This document shows, in pieces, positions 26,474 through 35,020 of a DNA stretch of 64,000 nt (its first letter is position 1; each line of letters starts with the position of its first letter). Made by a program: the position numbers and the translations under genes. A model generated the notes under the pieces. The model was not told the origin of the DNA. It searched no databases and was given only the letters and a program-made list of their open reading frames with translations. The stretch comes from DZBG01 sp049241565 (GTDB taxonomy: Bacteria > Bdellovibrionota > Bacteriovoracia > Bacteriovoracales > Bacteriovoracaceae): contig JBMLQL010000030.1 in assembly GCA_049241565.1 (NCBI GenBank), positions 214,729 through 278,728 on the forward strand. The letters are read 5' to 3'.

Positions 26474-26658
26474 AAAATGATTGAGTGCTGTTTTTAAAGT
26501 GGGGGACTTTCTAACACCCTCGGGAGGCTATTTCAATCGGCCGCCAGTATTTGTAAGAAATGAGTCCGTTTGGTTTACAAAAATTATTGACCCGAGTTGG
26601 TTCTTACTGTAATTAATGTAATTCAAATTTTTAGACACCCCTGTTAAGGATTATTCGT
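26465..26658. promoter_or_regulatory. Divergent promoter region between dnaA and rpmH
   Basis: This 194-bp gap must drive dnaA leftward and the rpmH-rnpA-yidD-yidC run rightward. For rpmH, TTGACC at 26587-26592 with TAATTA 17 bases later (26610-26615) is a plausible but imperfect sigma-70 pair. No strong pair is visible for dnaA. No other gene is seen here. Confidence 0.4.
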
Positions 26659-26817
26659 ATGAGTATGCAAAAAAGAACGTGGCAGCCAAAAAAACTTAAA
26701 AGACTCCGTGATCACGGATTTCTAGTAAGAATGTCGACAAAAGGCGGAAAGGACGTTATTCGTCGTCGTCGTGCTAAAGGTCGTAAGCGTCTTACAGTTA
26801 AAACTGGTGAAAAATAA
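26659..26817 (+). CDS. rpmH: 50S ribosomal protein L34
   Basis: This 52-residue basic protein reads MSMQKRTWQPKKLKRLRDHG, then FLVRMSTKGGKDVIRRRRAKGRKRL in order, the universal L34 pattern (KRT.QP, HGF..RM.T..G..V...RR.KGR..L). It begins 14 bp after AAGGA at 26646. It lies in the conserved rpmH-rnpA-yidD-yidC order directly opposite dnaA. It starts MSM rather than the usual MK or M, so the third codon (ATG) is an alternative start. Confidence 0.97.
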   Translation: MSMQKRTWQPKKLKRLRDHGFLVRMSTKGGKDVIRRRRAKGRKRLTVKTGEK

Positions 26818-26826
26818 GATAGATAA

Positions 26827-27186
26827 ATGACTCCAGAGTCATCATTTTCTTTTCCCAAATCTGCTAAACTGACACATAAAAAAGATTTTGAATATCTGAG
26901 GGAGCAAAGTAGGAAACTATTTGCTCCCCCAGTAGTTTGTTATTATAAAAAATCTCGACTTGAATCCACTCAAACACGTCTTGCTTTTAGTATTTCGCGC
27001 AAAATTGGTAAATCTCACGATCGCAATCGCTACAAGCGTATTATGAAAGAGTACTTTCGTACCCATCCTGCTTTTAAAACCTGCGGGAAGGATGCCCTTT
27101 TTGTTATTACCAGACGTCCTGAAAGTGAAGAGACCCTTTTGGAAAGCTACGCTCAATTATTGCAGAAGTTATGTGATGCAAAATGA
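26827..27186 (+). CDS. rnpA: Ribonuclease P protein component
   Basis: The 119-residue basic protein matures tRNA 5' ends with the RNase P RNA. It has the RNP motif core DRNRYKRIMKEYFR near residue 63 and the opening FPKSAKLTHKKDFEYL. It begins 9 bp after rpmH and overlaps yidD by 4 bp. The RNA subunit is not in this window. Confidence 0.95.
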   Translation: MTPESSFSFPKSAKLTHKKDFEYLREQSRKLFAPPVVCYYKKSRLESTQTRLAFSISRKIGKSHDRNRYKRIMKEYFRTHPAFKTCGKDALFVITRRPESEETLLESYAQLLQKLCDAK

Positions 27187-27392
27187 GAGCACTTTCTGTT
27201 TTTCTCATTCGTTGTTACCAAGTTTTAATCTCACCTTTCCTGGGCAGTAATTGTCGCTTCTATCCGTCATGCTCAGCTTATGCCACTGAATGCTTCAAGA
27301 AATTTTCCTTCTTTAAAGCTTTATGGTATTCATCTCGTCGCATTTGCAAATGTCACCCTTTCCATCCTGGCGGCCACGATCCGGTTCCCTAG
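27183..27392 (+). CDS. yidD: Membrane protein insertion efficiency factor YidD
   Basis: This 69-residue protein has the family core ISPFLGSNCRFYPSCSAYA and the C-terminal CHPFHPGGHDPVP. YidD helps YidC-dependent membrane insertion. It starts inside the rnpA stop (ATGA) and is followed by yidC after 28 bp. Confidence 0.95.
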   Translation: MRALSVFLIRCYQVLISPFLGSNCRFYPSCSAYATECFKKFSFFKALWYSSRRICKCHPFHPGGHDPVP

Positions 27393-27420
27393 GGTGAGTT
27401 AATTAAATTGGAGTTTTTTA

Positions 27421-28887
27421 ATGGGTTCAGATCAACGTAATGCCATTTTGGCAGTAGTTCTCTCAGGTATTATTCTTTTTACGTGGCAATATCTTTATCA
27501 GCCTCAACAAGCTGCCCCTATAGAACCAGCTGCTCAAACTACAGTAACGACTCAGACTCAAAATACAACTTCAGCTAAGCTTGAAGAAGCAAGTGGTCCT
27601 ATAGAACCAGTTGTGGCAGAAAACTATGCTTTAAACACTGATAAAGCACAAATTTCATTCTCAAGCGCACTCGATATTAATGGTTTTAATAGCGATCAAG
27701 CAGTTTTTAATTTTAAGGATACAGTAGGTGAGAAACCATTCTCGATTCTTTTTGATTTCGGTAATGGGTTTAAGCCTCTTTCATTCGTGGCCGACGCTAA
27801 TCAGTCAGGTGTTTTTAAAAGTACTCAAAATGATGTGACTCTAAAAACATCACTGAATAATGATGGAGTGGCCAATTTTTCTGTGACTTCTCCGAAGCCT
27901 TTTAAGTACAAAATGTCGTTTGTTTCATCGACAAATAAGCTTGAAAACGGACAGAACAGAGTATTTGCTTATTACTCTGAAAAACTAGAGCATCTTGATG
28001 TTGGTTCGGAAGAAACAGGTGATAAAAAAGTTAAGTGGGCCGGAATCGATTTCAATTACCATCTTTTCGCTGTTTATTTTGAGAATGAAGTTCCACTTTT
28101 ATTCCAAACTAAAACTGATAATACATTCACACTTTCAGACACAAAAGAAGTTCAAAACCTTAATCTGAATTTTGTTTTTGTGAAGAAAGAATACAATTTC
28201 CTGACTGGACTTGGTCATAATCTCAATGGATCAGTTGATTTTGGTATTTGGGGATTTTTCGCCGTTTGGATTTTGAAAGGCCTTCAATTTTTCTATGAAT
28301 TTATCCCGAATTACGGGGTTTCAATTATCCTTCTAACGTTTGTTATTCGTCTTCTGACTTTCCCTCTTCAGTATAAGTCATTTGCTAGTATGAAGAAGCT
28401 TCAGTTAATTCAGCCAGAACTCACTAAGATCCGCGAGAAATTTAAAGACGATCCAATGAAACTTCAAAAAGAATCAATGGCGCTTTTTAAAAATTCTGGG
28501 GCCAATCCACTTGGAGGCTGTCTTCCCCTTATTCTTCAAATGCCAGTGTTTTTTGCCTTCTATAAAGTGCTCTATGCAGCCGTTGAACTGGTAGATGCTC
28601 CTTTCTATGGATGGCTCACAGATCTTTCAAATAAAGACCCATATTATGTGTTACCGGTGCTTATGACAGGGGCGATGTTCCTTCAGCAAAAGCTTACACC
28701 TAATACAGTCACAGATCCTGTTCAGCAGAAGATGATGATGTTTATGCCGCTTATATTCGGTTTCATCATGAAGGATCTACCAAGTGGACTTAGTCTCTAT
28801 ATCTTCGTTTCAACTCTGATGGGTATTGCCCAGCAATTGCTTGTTTTCAAATCAATGGGAACAAGTAAAACCGTAGTTGTGGCATGA
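27421..28887 (+). CDS. yidC: Membrane protein insertase YidC
   Basis: The 488-residue protein has an N-terminal anchor (NAILAVVLSGIILFTWQYLY), a periplasmic beta domain (about residues 60-275), and the conserved insertase helices near residues 290-480, including YGVSIILLTFVIRLLTFPLQ with the groove arginine, GGCLPLILQMPVFFAFYKVL, and LPSGLSLYIF. It inserts proteins such as subunit c. The Pro/Gln/Thr-rich linker after the anchor twice encodes PIEP from copies of the CCTATAGAACC element (27514 and 27595). The stop overlaps mnmE by 4 bp. Confidence 0.96.
   Translation: MGSDQRNAILAVVLSGIILFTWQYLYQPQQAAPIEPAAQTTVTTQTQNTTSAKLEEASGPIEPVVAENYALNTDKAQISFSSALDINGFNSDQAVFNFKDTVGEKPFSILFDFGNGFKPLSFVADANQSGVFKSTQNDVTLKTSLNNDGVANFSVTSPKPFKYKMSFVSSTNKLENGQNRVFAYYSEKLEHLDVGSEETGDKKVKWAGIDFNYHLFAVYFENEVPLLFQTKTDNTFTLSDTKEVQNLNLNFVFVKKEYNFLTGLGHNLNGSVDFGIWGFFAVWILKGLQFFYEFIPNYGVSIILLTFVIRLLTFPLQYKSFASMKKLQLIQPELTKIREKFKDDPMKLQKESMALFKNSGANPLGGCLPLILQMPVFFAFYKVLYAAVELVDAPFYGWLTDLSNKDPYYVLPVLMTGAMFLQQKLTPNTVTDPVQQKMMMFMPLIFGFIMKDLPSGLSLYIFVSTLMGIAQQLLVFKSMGTSKTVVVA
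27514..27527. repeat. CCTATAGGACC palindrome-family site 3 (in yidC)
   Basis: GCCCCTATAGAACC lies in the yidC linker and encodes Ala-Pro-Ile-Glu-Pro. It is identical to the site at 29019 in mnmE. Confidence 0.5.
27595..27608. repeat. CCTATAGGACC palindrome-family site 4 (in yidC)
   Basis: GGTCCTATAGAACC differs from the perfect palindrome by a single base and lies 81 bp after site 3, in the same reading frame (Gly-Pro-Ile-Glu-Pro). Confidence 0.5.
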
Positions 28888-30260
28888 AGTTTCTAGATTC
28901 TGATGACGTGATCATTGCCTGCAGTACTGGAATGGCCAGTAATGCTGCCTTGGCCGTCATCAGGATCTCAGGTTTTAAAGACCTATCGATTTTCTCAAGT
29001 TTCTTTTCTCAAAAATCTGCCCCTATAGAACCACGCAAAGTTTATTATCTGAGTCTTCTTGAAAATGGGACTCAGATTGATGATATTTGCCTGACCTATT
29101 TTAAGGGTCCTCATTCTTATAATGGCGAAAATATTCTTGAGCTCTCTATTCATGGAAATCTTCTTCATGTCGAAAGAGTTCTTAATCTTTTTACCAAAAA
29201 TGGTCTTTGCCGTTTGGCCACACCAGGTGAGTTCACCTACAGAGCACTCAAAAATAAAAAGCTAAATCTTTCACAAGTTGAAGGCCTTGATCTTTTTTTA
29301 AATGCAGATTCTGTTTACGCCTTAGGGCAGGGACTTTCACTCTTAAACGGAGATCTTCAAGAGAGTTATCACAAATTACATGAGCTCTTTTTACGTCATA
29401 AATCTGCTCTCGAATTATCTATCGATTTTTTGGATGATGTAGGTGAGGAAACGGCCCAGGGTTATTTTAAAGAAAGTCTTTTAAAACTTTCTCAAGCGGT
29501 GGAGTCACTGGCCAAAAGAGTTCTGCCTCAATCACAAAGTTTGATTGAACCAGATATTGTTCTTGTGGGTCTTCCGAACTCTGGGAAGAGCTCACTTTTT
29601 AATTTTCTCCTCTCAAATGACCGTGCCATTGTTTCTTCTATTGCAGGAACGACTCGTGATTATCTGGCAGAAAAAATTCAGCTTGAGGGTGTGAATTATC
29701 GTCTGATTGATACTGCTGGTGTGAGAGAGACTAAAGATCAAATTGAATCCCAAGGAGTGGCCCGCTCACTTTCTCGATTGAAAAATGCCTTTTTCCGAAT
29801 TCTTCTTATTAATCCTTTTGAAAGCGATGATGAGAGTTTTGCTGATCTTTTGAAATATGAGTACGATTTGATTTTTTTTACACACGCTGACCTTGAAGGT
29901 TTTGAAGAAAAACGTAAGCAGTTTGTAGAGCGTTTTTGTCAGGTTGCGTCGGGGCAAAAATTAAATATTTTATCTTTAGATGATAAGTTTCTTGATAACG
30001 TACTGAAATCACTAGTAAACAAGAAATACTTAGAGATTACTTCTTCGAGCCCAATCCTTTTAGATCGTCATAAATCATCGATTTTACAACTTAACTCTGC
30101 TATACAGTCCTACCAAGAACTGGCCCAAAATGAATCAGATATTGCCATTATTGGCTCTGAATTAAATACCTTAGGCCATTGTATTTCAGAACTCATCGGG
30201 ATAATTTCCCCCGACCAAGTACTGGATTCTATCTTTTCAAATTTTTGTATTGGGAAATAG
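28884..30260 (+). CDS. mnmE: tRNA modification GTPase MnmE
   Basis: With MnmG it installs the carboxymethylaminomethyl group on wobble uridine. The 458-residue protein has an N-terminal folate-binding domain, G1 GLPNSGKSSLF near residue 232, G2 GTTRDYL, G3 DTAGVRE, and the terminal cysteine motif NFCIGK. The G4 motif, normally NKxD, reads THAD in IFFTHADLEG, a notable change. It overlaps yidC by 4 bp and carries another palindrome-family site near its 5' end (29019). Confidence 0.94.
   Translation: MKFLDSDDVIIACSTGMASNAALAVIRISGFKDLSIFSSFFSQKSAPIEPRKVYYLSLLENGTQIDDICLTYFKGPHSYNGENILELSIHGNLLHVERVLNLFTKNGLCRLATPGEFTYRALKNKKLNLSQVEGLDLFLNADSVYALGQGLSLLNGDLQESYHKLHELFLRHKSALELSIDFLDDVGEETAQGYFKESLLKLSQAVESLAKRVLPQSQSLIEPDIVLVGLPNSGKSSLFNFLLSNDRAIVSSIAGTTRDYLAEKIQLEGVNYRLIDTAGVRETKDQIESQGVARSLSRLKNAFFRILLINPFESDDESFADLLKYEYDLIFFTHADLEGFEEKRKQFVERFCQVASGQKLNILSLDDKFLDNVLKSLVNKKYLEITSSSPILLDRHKSSILQLNSAIQSYQELAQNESDIAIIGSELNTLGHCISELIGIISPDQVLDSIFSNFCIGK
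29019..29032. repeat. CCTATAGGACC palindrome-family site 5 (in mnmE)
   Basis: GCCCCTATAGAACC, identical to the site at 27514, lies near the 5' end of mnmE and encodes Ala-Pro-Ile-Glu-Pro, again with the ATA isoleucine codon. Confidence 0.5.
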
Positions 30261-30263
30261 ATT

Positions 30264-30279
30264 TGTTCCACGTGGAACA
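30264..30279. promoter_or_regulatory. parS: parS centromere site 1
   Basis: TGTTCCACGTGGAACA is a perfect 16-bp palindrome equal to the well-known parS consensus class bound by chromosomal ParB. It lies in the 42-bp gap between mnmE and mnmG, 5.5 kb from oriC. The second identical copy is 2.5 kb to the right. Confidence 0.93.
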
Positions 30280-30302
30280 TTTTAACTTTCTCCGAGGAAC
30301 TT

Positions 30303-32156
30303 ATGAAGACTTTCGACATCATCGTTGTTGGTGGCGGTCATGCTGGACTTGAAGCGGCCCATATCAGCGCGCAGTTTGGAATGAATATCGCTCTGATCAC
30401 TATGCCTGGAGTGGGCATCGGCTCTGCTCCCTGTAACCCATCTGTAGGCGGAGTGGGGAAGGGGCAAGTGGTTCGTGAGCTTGATGCTCTCGGGGGAGTC
30501 ATGGGAATGCTGGCCGATAAGGCCGGGATTCAGTACCGCACTCTGAACGAGTCGAAAGGTTTTGCCGTTCAGTCTTCTCGTGTCCAAATCGACAAAGATC
30601 TTTACTCTCAAGAAGCCGAGGCCTTAACGGCCAAGGTGCACAACATAACTGTTATCCGTGAGAAGGTGACTTCGGTTACTAAGAATGGAGACGGGCTGTT
30701 TGAGATTATTACTACTGAGGGTAAATACCTCGGGAAAAAGACGATCATGACAGTGGGAACCTTTCTTGGAGGAAAGCTTCATACAGGCCAGACCCAAACG
30801 GTGGGTGGTCGCTTTGAGTGCGAATCTTCCCCTTCATTAGAGACACTTTTTTCACAAATTAAGACTAGACCCGCTCGTTTTAAGACGGGAACTCCGCCGA
30901 GAATCCATAAAGACTCTATTGATTATTCAAAATTAGAAGAGCAGCCCTCTGATTCATCTACGAGGAACTTTCATTGCCTTCATGATCAATCAACTCGTCA
31001 TATTCCTCAGGTTTCTTGTTGGCTTGCTCACACCAATTCCAAAATGATGGGTGTGATCCGAGAGAATAAAGAGAAATCTCCTATGTATAATGGCCAGATT
31101 AAGGGTGTGGGAGCGAGATATTGTCCCTCTATTGAAGATAAGGCCTTTCGGTACCCAGATAAGAATACTCATCACGTCTTTATTGAGCCGGAAGGTTTAA
31201 ATCTAGAAACAATGTATCCTTCTGGGATTTCTTCTTCTCTTCCTCGTGAAGTACAGAAAGAATTTGTTCAATCTATCGAAGGACTAGAGAAAGCAGAGAT
31301 TCTTGTCTATGGATATGCTGTTGAATATGACGTTGTGGATACAACTGAGCTGAACATTTCACTCGAGCACAATTCGGTGAAAGATCTTTATTTTGCGGGC
31401 CAGGTTAATGGAACTTCTGGTTATGAAGAAGCTGCTGGACAAGGATTTATTGCTGGAATTAATGCCGCTCTTTCTTTAATTGGAGCAGATCCGCTGGTTC
31501 TGTCTCGTCACGAATCTTATATCGGAGTGATGATTGAAGATCTTATTTCCAATACAAGAGACGAACCATACCGATTATTTACTGCAAGATCGGAAAATAG
31601 GCTTTTTATACGTGAAGATAACACTATTTTACGTATGTACCCCTATCGCGTCCGTTTTGGGCTCAATTTGGCATTAGATTTTTACCTAGACTCTTATATG
31701 GGTGAATACTCAATTTTAATGGAACTTTGTGATGAGCAGATGATTCCAGAAGATTCTGAACTGCTCAAAAAGTTTTCTGGCGAATCGGATCTACAAAAAT
31801 TGACGAAAAGAATGTCGGTGACTGATCTTCTACGACAGGGATGGGTGAATCCGGTCAAGACTCTGGAATATGTTCTCGAGTTTTATGAAATGATCTTTAA
31901 TCCAGACGTGATTCGATCAGTGGCCATCTCTAAGAAGTATGATGGTTATATTAAGAGATCAGATGCTCAGTATGAGAAGATCAAAAAGCTTGAGACAATG
32001 AAGCTTGACTGGGAAGAGCTCGCCGCTTCGAAGAATATCTCATTTGAGTGCAAACAAAGAATCACAAGAATCAAACCAGAAACATTTGGACAATTAAAGC
32101 TAATTGACGGGATTCGCCCGGCCACATTAGCTGTTGTAGCAGCAAGGGCCTTATAA
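30303..32156 (+). CDS. mnmG: tRNA uridine 5-carboxymethylaminomethyl modification enzyme MnmG (GidA)
   Basis: The 617-residue FAD enzyme begins FDIIVVGGGHAGLEAAHISA (dinucleotide-binding GGGHAG), has CNPSVGGVGKG, GTFLGGKLHTG and RFKTGTPPRI, and ends in the GidA-associated helical domain with GIRPATLAVVAAR. It pairs with MnmE encoded just upstream. The start has GAGGAA 5 bases before ATG. A one-base gap separates it from rsmG. Confidence 0.96.
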   Translation: MKTFDIIVVGGGHAGLEAAHISAQFGMNIALITMPGVGIGSAPCNPSVGGVGKGQVVRELDALGGVMGMLADKAGIQYRTLNESKGFAVQSSRVQIDKDLYSQEAEALTAKVHNITVIREKVTSVTKNGDGLFEIITTEGKYLGKKTIMTVGTFLGGKLHTGQTQTVGGRFECESSPSLETLFSQIKTRPARFKTGTPPRIHKDSIDYSKLEEQPSDSSTRNFHCLHDQSTRHIPQVSCWLAHTNSKMMGVIRENKEKSPMYNGQIKGVGARYCPSIEDKAFRYPDKNTHHVFIEPEGLNLETMYPSGISSSLPREVQKEFVQSIEGLEKAEILVYGYAVEYDVVDTTELNISLEHNSVKDLYFAGQVNGTSGYEEAAGQGFIAGINAALSLIGADPLVLSRHESYIGVMIEDLISNTRDEPYRLFTARSENRLFIREDNTILRMYPYRVRFGLNLALDFYLDSYMGEYSILMELCDEQMIPEDSELLKKFSGESDLQKLTKRMSVTDLLRQGWVNPVKTLEYVLEFYEMIFNPDVIRSVAISKKYDGYIKRSDAQYEKIKKLETMKLDWEELAASKNISFECKQRITRIKPETFGQLKLIDGIRPATLAVVAARAL

Positions 32157-32157
32157 A

Positions 32158-32796
32158 ATGTTGGATTTCTCATACGCCTACCTTCATCTTCTTAAGACAA
32201 AGTATGAAGGACTCAATCTTACAAATATCCTGGATCAGGATGAGTTTTATAATAAACAAATCATCGATTCGATCCAACCTTACCTAGAGTCACCTATTTT
32301 TAAAAAATGGGTCCAAAAGACCAAGGTCGTAGTGGATGTTGGATTTGGAGGAGGCTTTCCTATTCTTCCTCTGGCCAAGCTTCTTCCCGAGGTGAAATTC
32401 ATTGGTGTTGAGTCTCGTCGCAAAAAAGTGGATGCCGTTCAAGATATCGCTCATGAGCTTAAGCTCTCTAATGTAAAACTTGTTCACTCTCGCCTTGAGG
32501 ATGTGGTCTTTGATAAGCCTTGCACTATTACCTTTAAGGCAGTGGGCACACTAATTAATTATCTTCCTATTATTCATGCTCCTCATAAGGACTTTGCCGT
32601 CTTTTTTTATAAAGGCCCAGGCTTTAAGGAGCTAGAGGGAAAAGATATGGAAAAGCTCTCAAAAGATTGGAAAGTTATTGAAGATCGTGAGGTGAATGTC
32701 CCTGGAACTCAACTTCGTTTATTGTATGGGGTTGAACCTCAAAATGTTCCACGTGGAACATCTAAAAGCCTTGTCAAAATCTCCCAGTTTCTCTAA
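32158..32796 (+). CDS. rsmG: 16S rRNA (guanine527-N7)-methyltransferase RsmG
   Basis: This 212-residue SAM methyltransferase has VVVDVGFGGGFPILPLA as its SAM-binding motif I, then FIGVESRRKKVDAVQDIA, and follows mnmG as in most bacteria. It is a little shorter and more divergent than average. A perfect parS site lies in its last codons (32745-32760), encoding NVPRGT, showing coding sequence constrained by a DNA site. parA follows after 38 bp. Confidence 0.92.
   Translation: MLDFSYAYLHLLKTKYEGLNLTNILDQDEFYNKQIIDSIQPYLESPIFKKWVQKTKVVVDVGFGGGFPILPLAKLLPEVKFIGVESRRKKVDAVQDIAHELKLSNVKLVHSRLEDVVFDKPCTITFKAVGTLINYLPIIHAPHKDFAVFFYKGPGFKELEGKDMEKLSKDWKVIEDREVNVPGTQLRLLYGVEPQNVPRGTSKSLVKISQFL
32745..32760. 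promoter_or_regulatory. parS: parS centromere site 2 (inside rsmG)
   Basis: This is a second perfect TGTTCCACGTGGAACA, identical to the site at 30264, located inside the 3' end of rsmG and 75 bp before parA. A pair of parS sites flanking mnmG-rsmG close to parAB is a typical ParABS layout. Confidence 0.93.
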
Positions 32797-32834
32797 AACT
32801 AACGTACCCAAAAAAGTTTCAAGCGAGGATCTAA

Positions 32835-33680
32835 ATGGCTAAAATTATTGCAATAGCTAATCAAAAGGGTGGGGTCGGAAAGACGACAACTGCCGTGAAT
32901 CTCAGTGCTTGTCTCGCCGCAGCAGAAAAGCGGACCCTATTACTTGACCTCGATCCTCAGGGAAATGCCTCGGTTGCTCTTGGTCTTGATAAAAATAACT
33001 TCAAAAACGCCAATGTTTATCACGCTCTTATTGGTGAAGAAAATATTGAAAGCTGTATCTATCCTACAGAGCTTCCTCATCTTGATATCTGTCCTTCAGA
33101 TAATAATTTGATCGGCGCCGAGATTGAACTCGTGAGCGCATTTGCTCGTGAGCAAAAACTTAAAACAGCTCTTGAAACAATTAATGATAAATATGATTAC
33201 ATCATTATGGATTGTGCTCCCTCACTGAACCTTCTTACAGTGAATGCTCTTAATGCGGCTCACTCATTCCTGGTTCCAATGCAAACTGAGTACCTGGCGA
33301 TGGAAGGACTCTCTCAACTTTTAAATACTGTAAAACTCATCCGTGCTTCTTTGAATCCGAATATCAAACTCGAAGGGATTTTGATGACGATGTACGATTC
33401 AAGAAACAATCTTTGCAAACTAGTCGCTCAGGATCTGATGACTCATTTCAAAGACGATATGATGAAAACGATTATTCCAAGAAATGTGAAGCTCTCTGAA
33501 TGTCCATCATTTGGTAAGCCAATCATTCTTTATGATATTACTTCAAAGGGAAGTGAAGCGTATCTCTCTCTGGCCCGCGAAATCATTTTAAAGTCAGAGA
33601 AAAAACCTGAGGCCTCACCGCAGGTGAAATTACCACTAAACCACATTCCAAAATTTGAAGACTATCAAATTAATTCTTAG
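32835..33680 (+). CDS. parA: Chromosome-partitioning ATPase ParA
   Basis: The 281-residue deviant Walker-type ATPase has ANQKGGVGKTTTAVNLS at the N-terminus with the signature lysine, LLDLDPQGNAS, and YIIMDCAPSLNLLTVNAL. It moves ParB-parS complexes along the nucleoid. GAGG precedes the start. parB follows after 8 bp and a bactofilin after that. Confidence 0.97.
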   Translation: MAKIIAIANQKGGVGKTTTAVNLSACLAAAEKRTLLLDLDPQGNASVALGLDKNNFKNANVYHALIGEENIESCIYPTELPHLDICPSDNNLIGAEIELVSAFAREQKLKTALETINDKYDYIIMDCAPSLNLLTVNALNAAHSFLVPMQTEYLAMEGLSQLLNTVKLIRASLNPNIKLEGILMTMYDSRNNLCKLVAQDLMTHFKDDMMKTIIPRNVKLSECPSFGKPIILYDITSKGSEAYLSLAREIILKSEKKPEASPQVKLPLNHIPKFEDYQINS

Positions 33681-33688
33681 GAGTACAT

Positions 33689-34594
33689 ATGCAGAAAAGT
33701 AAGATTCAACTCGGTAAAGGTATGGCGGCTCTTCTAGGAAATAGTCCAACTTCATTTAATGATGAAGTAAAAGAGACGGCAAAAGTCGAAACAAAAACAA
33801 CAATCGAAACTCAACCGCTTTTGGTTGATATTGAGAAAATCTCTCCTAATAAATCTCAGCCTCGTAAAATCTTCAAAGAAAAAGATCTTCTTGAGCTAGC
33901 TGAATCAATTAAAGAAAACGGCATCATTCAGCCTATCATCGTTGTTGAAAAAGATGGCATGTTTGAAATTATCGCAGGAGAGAGAAGATACCGTGCTTCA
34001 AAACTTGCGGGTCTGACAAAACTTCCAGTAGTGATTAAAAGAGCGACGAAAAAAGACGTTCTTGTTATGGCCATTATCGAGAATGTTCAACGTTCTGATT
34101 TAAACTGTGTTGAAGAAGCTCTTGCTTATTTTCAATTGATGAATGAGTTTGAATTGACTCAAGAAGAAGTGGCGAAAAAAATCGGAAAAGAGCGCTCAAC
34201 AATCGCCAATTTTCTTCGTGTTTTAAAACTTCCGAAAGATGTGATCGTTCTTCTCCAAAAAGAGCAACTTTCATTTGGTCATGCTAAAATTCTTGCTGCC
34301 CTAGCTGATGATGAGATGATTAAACGTCTTGCCAATGAAGCAGCTGTCAGTAGCTGGTCAGTACGTGAGCTTGAAGAAAATATCAAAAAAGTAAAAAAGC
34401 CACTTAAGGCCAATGAGAAGAAAAATAAATTTCTTGATGAGCAATTCACTCAACTAAAATCTCGCCTTGAAACGAAAACAAACTTCCATATTGCAATTAA
34501 AGGGAAGAAAAATGGCGCAGGTGAGGTTATTATTAAATTCAATAACGAAGCTGAATTTAATGATATCTTTAAATATATGATGTCATCGCGCTAA
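33689..34594 (+). CDS. parB: Chromosome-partitioning protein ParB
   Basis: ParB is the CTPase/DNA-binding clamp that loads at parS. The 301-residue protein has an N-terminal ParA-interaction segment (LGKGMAALLG), the CTP-binding motifs in EIIAGERRYRASKLAGL and ENVQRSDLN, a helix-turn-helix near residues 160-185 (TQEEVAKKIGKERSTIANFLRVL), and a C-terminal dimer domain. AGGAG lies 6 bases before ATG. Two parS sites are close upstream. Confidence 0.97.
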   Translation: MQKSKIQLGKGMAALLGNSPTSFNDEVKETAKVETKTTIETQPLLVDIEKISPNKSQPRKIFKEKDLLELAESIKENGIIQPIIVVEKDGMFEIIAGERRYRASKLAGLTKLPVVIKRATKKDVLVMAIIENVQRSDLNCVEEALAYFQLMNEFELTQEEVAKKIGKERSTIANFLRVLKLPKDVIVLLQKEQLSFGHAKILAALADDEMIKRLANEAAVSSWSVRELEENIKKVKKPLKANEKKNKFLDEQFTQLKSRLETKTNFHIAIKGKKNGAGEVIIKFNNEAEFNDIFKYMMSSR

Positions 34595-34604
34595 GGAAGG
34601 ATTT

Positions 34605-34940
34605 ATGGCCCAAGGCCAGAACATTTGTGCCATCATCGAAGAAGGCTGCCGATTTGAAGGCAATTTGTCGTTTACAGGCACCGTTCGCATAGCTGGCTAT
34701 GTGAACGGGACTATCTTTTCTAATGATACCTTGATCGTTTCTGAGGGTGCTGTGATTAACGCAGACATTAACGCTAATATCGTGGTGATCTCTGGCTCAG
34801 TGAAAGGTAATATCAAAGCAACGTCTCGCGTTGAAATGAGACGCCCTGCAAGGTTCGAGGGAACTGTCACCTCTCCCAGCTTAATTGTGGAAGAGGGTGT
34901 TATTTTCCACGGCATCACAAAAATGAAAGACAAGAAATAA
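34605..34940 (+). CDS. Bactofilin
   Basis: This is a 111-residue right-handed beta-helix protein with repeats such as GNLSFTGTVRIAGYVNGTIF, LIVSEGAVINADINANIV and VVISGSVKGNI, the bactofilin (PF04519-type) pattern. Bactofilins polymerise without nucleotide. In Myxococcus they form scaffolds that hold ParABS at subpolar positions (established for BacNOP), so location next to parAB suggests a similar role here. It begins 10 bp after parB with AAGGAAGG upstream. Confidence 0.9.
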   Translation: MAQGQNICAIIEEGCRFEGNLSFTGTVRIAGYVNGTIFSNDTLIVSEGAVINADINANIVVISGSVKGNIKATSRVEMRRPARFEGTVTSPSLIVEEGVIFHGITKMKDKK

Positions 34941-34951
34941 CCCCAATTCCC

Positions 34952-34980
34952 TTGACGAAAACGCCCTATCAGCTTAAAAA
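34952..34980 (+). promoter_or_regulatory. Putative promoter of the F1-ATPase operon
   Basis: TTGACG at 34952-34957 and TAAAAA at 34975-34980, with a 17-base spacer, form a reasonable sigma-70 pair in the 80-bp gap before the b' gene. It would start transcription of the whole b'-b-delta-alpha-gamma-beta-epsilon run. Confidence 0.5.
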
Positions 34981-35020
34981 AATACGGCTTAAGTTAAAAT
35001 CAATTTATTAAGGTTAATCC

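Noticed and set aside
30282..30611. 109-codon minus-strand ORF opposite the mnmG start
   Set aside because: Antisense shadow of well-conserved mnmG coding sequence, without membership in any recognisable family.
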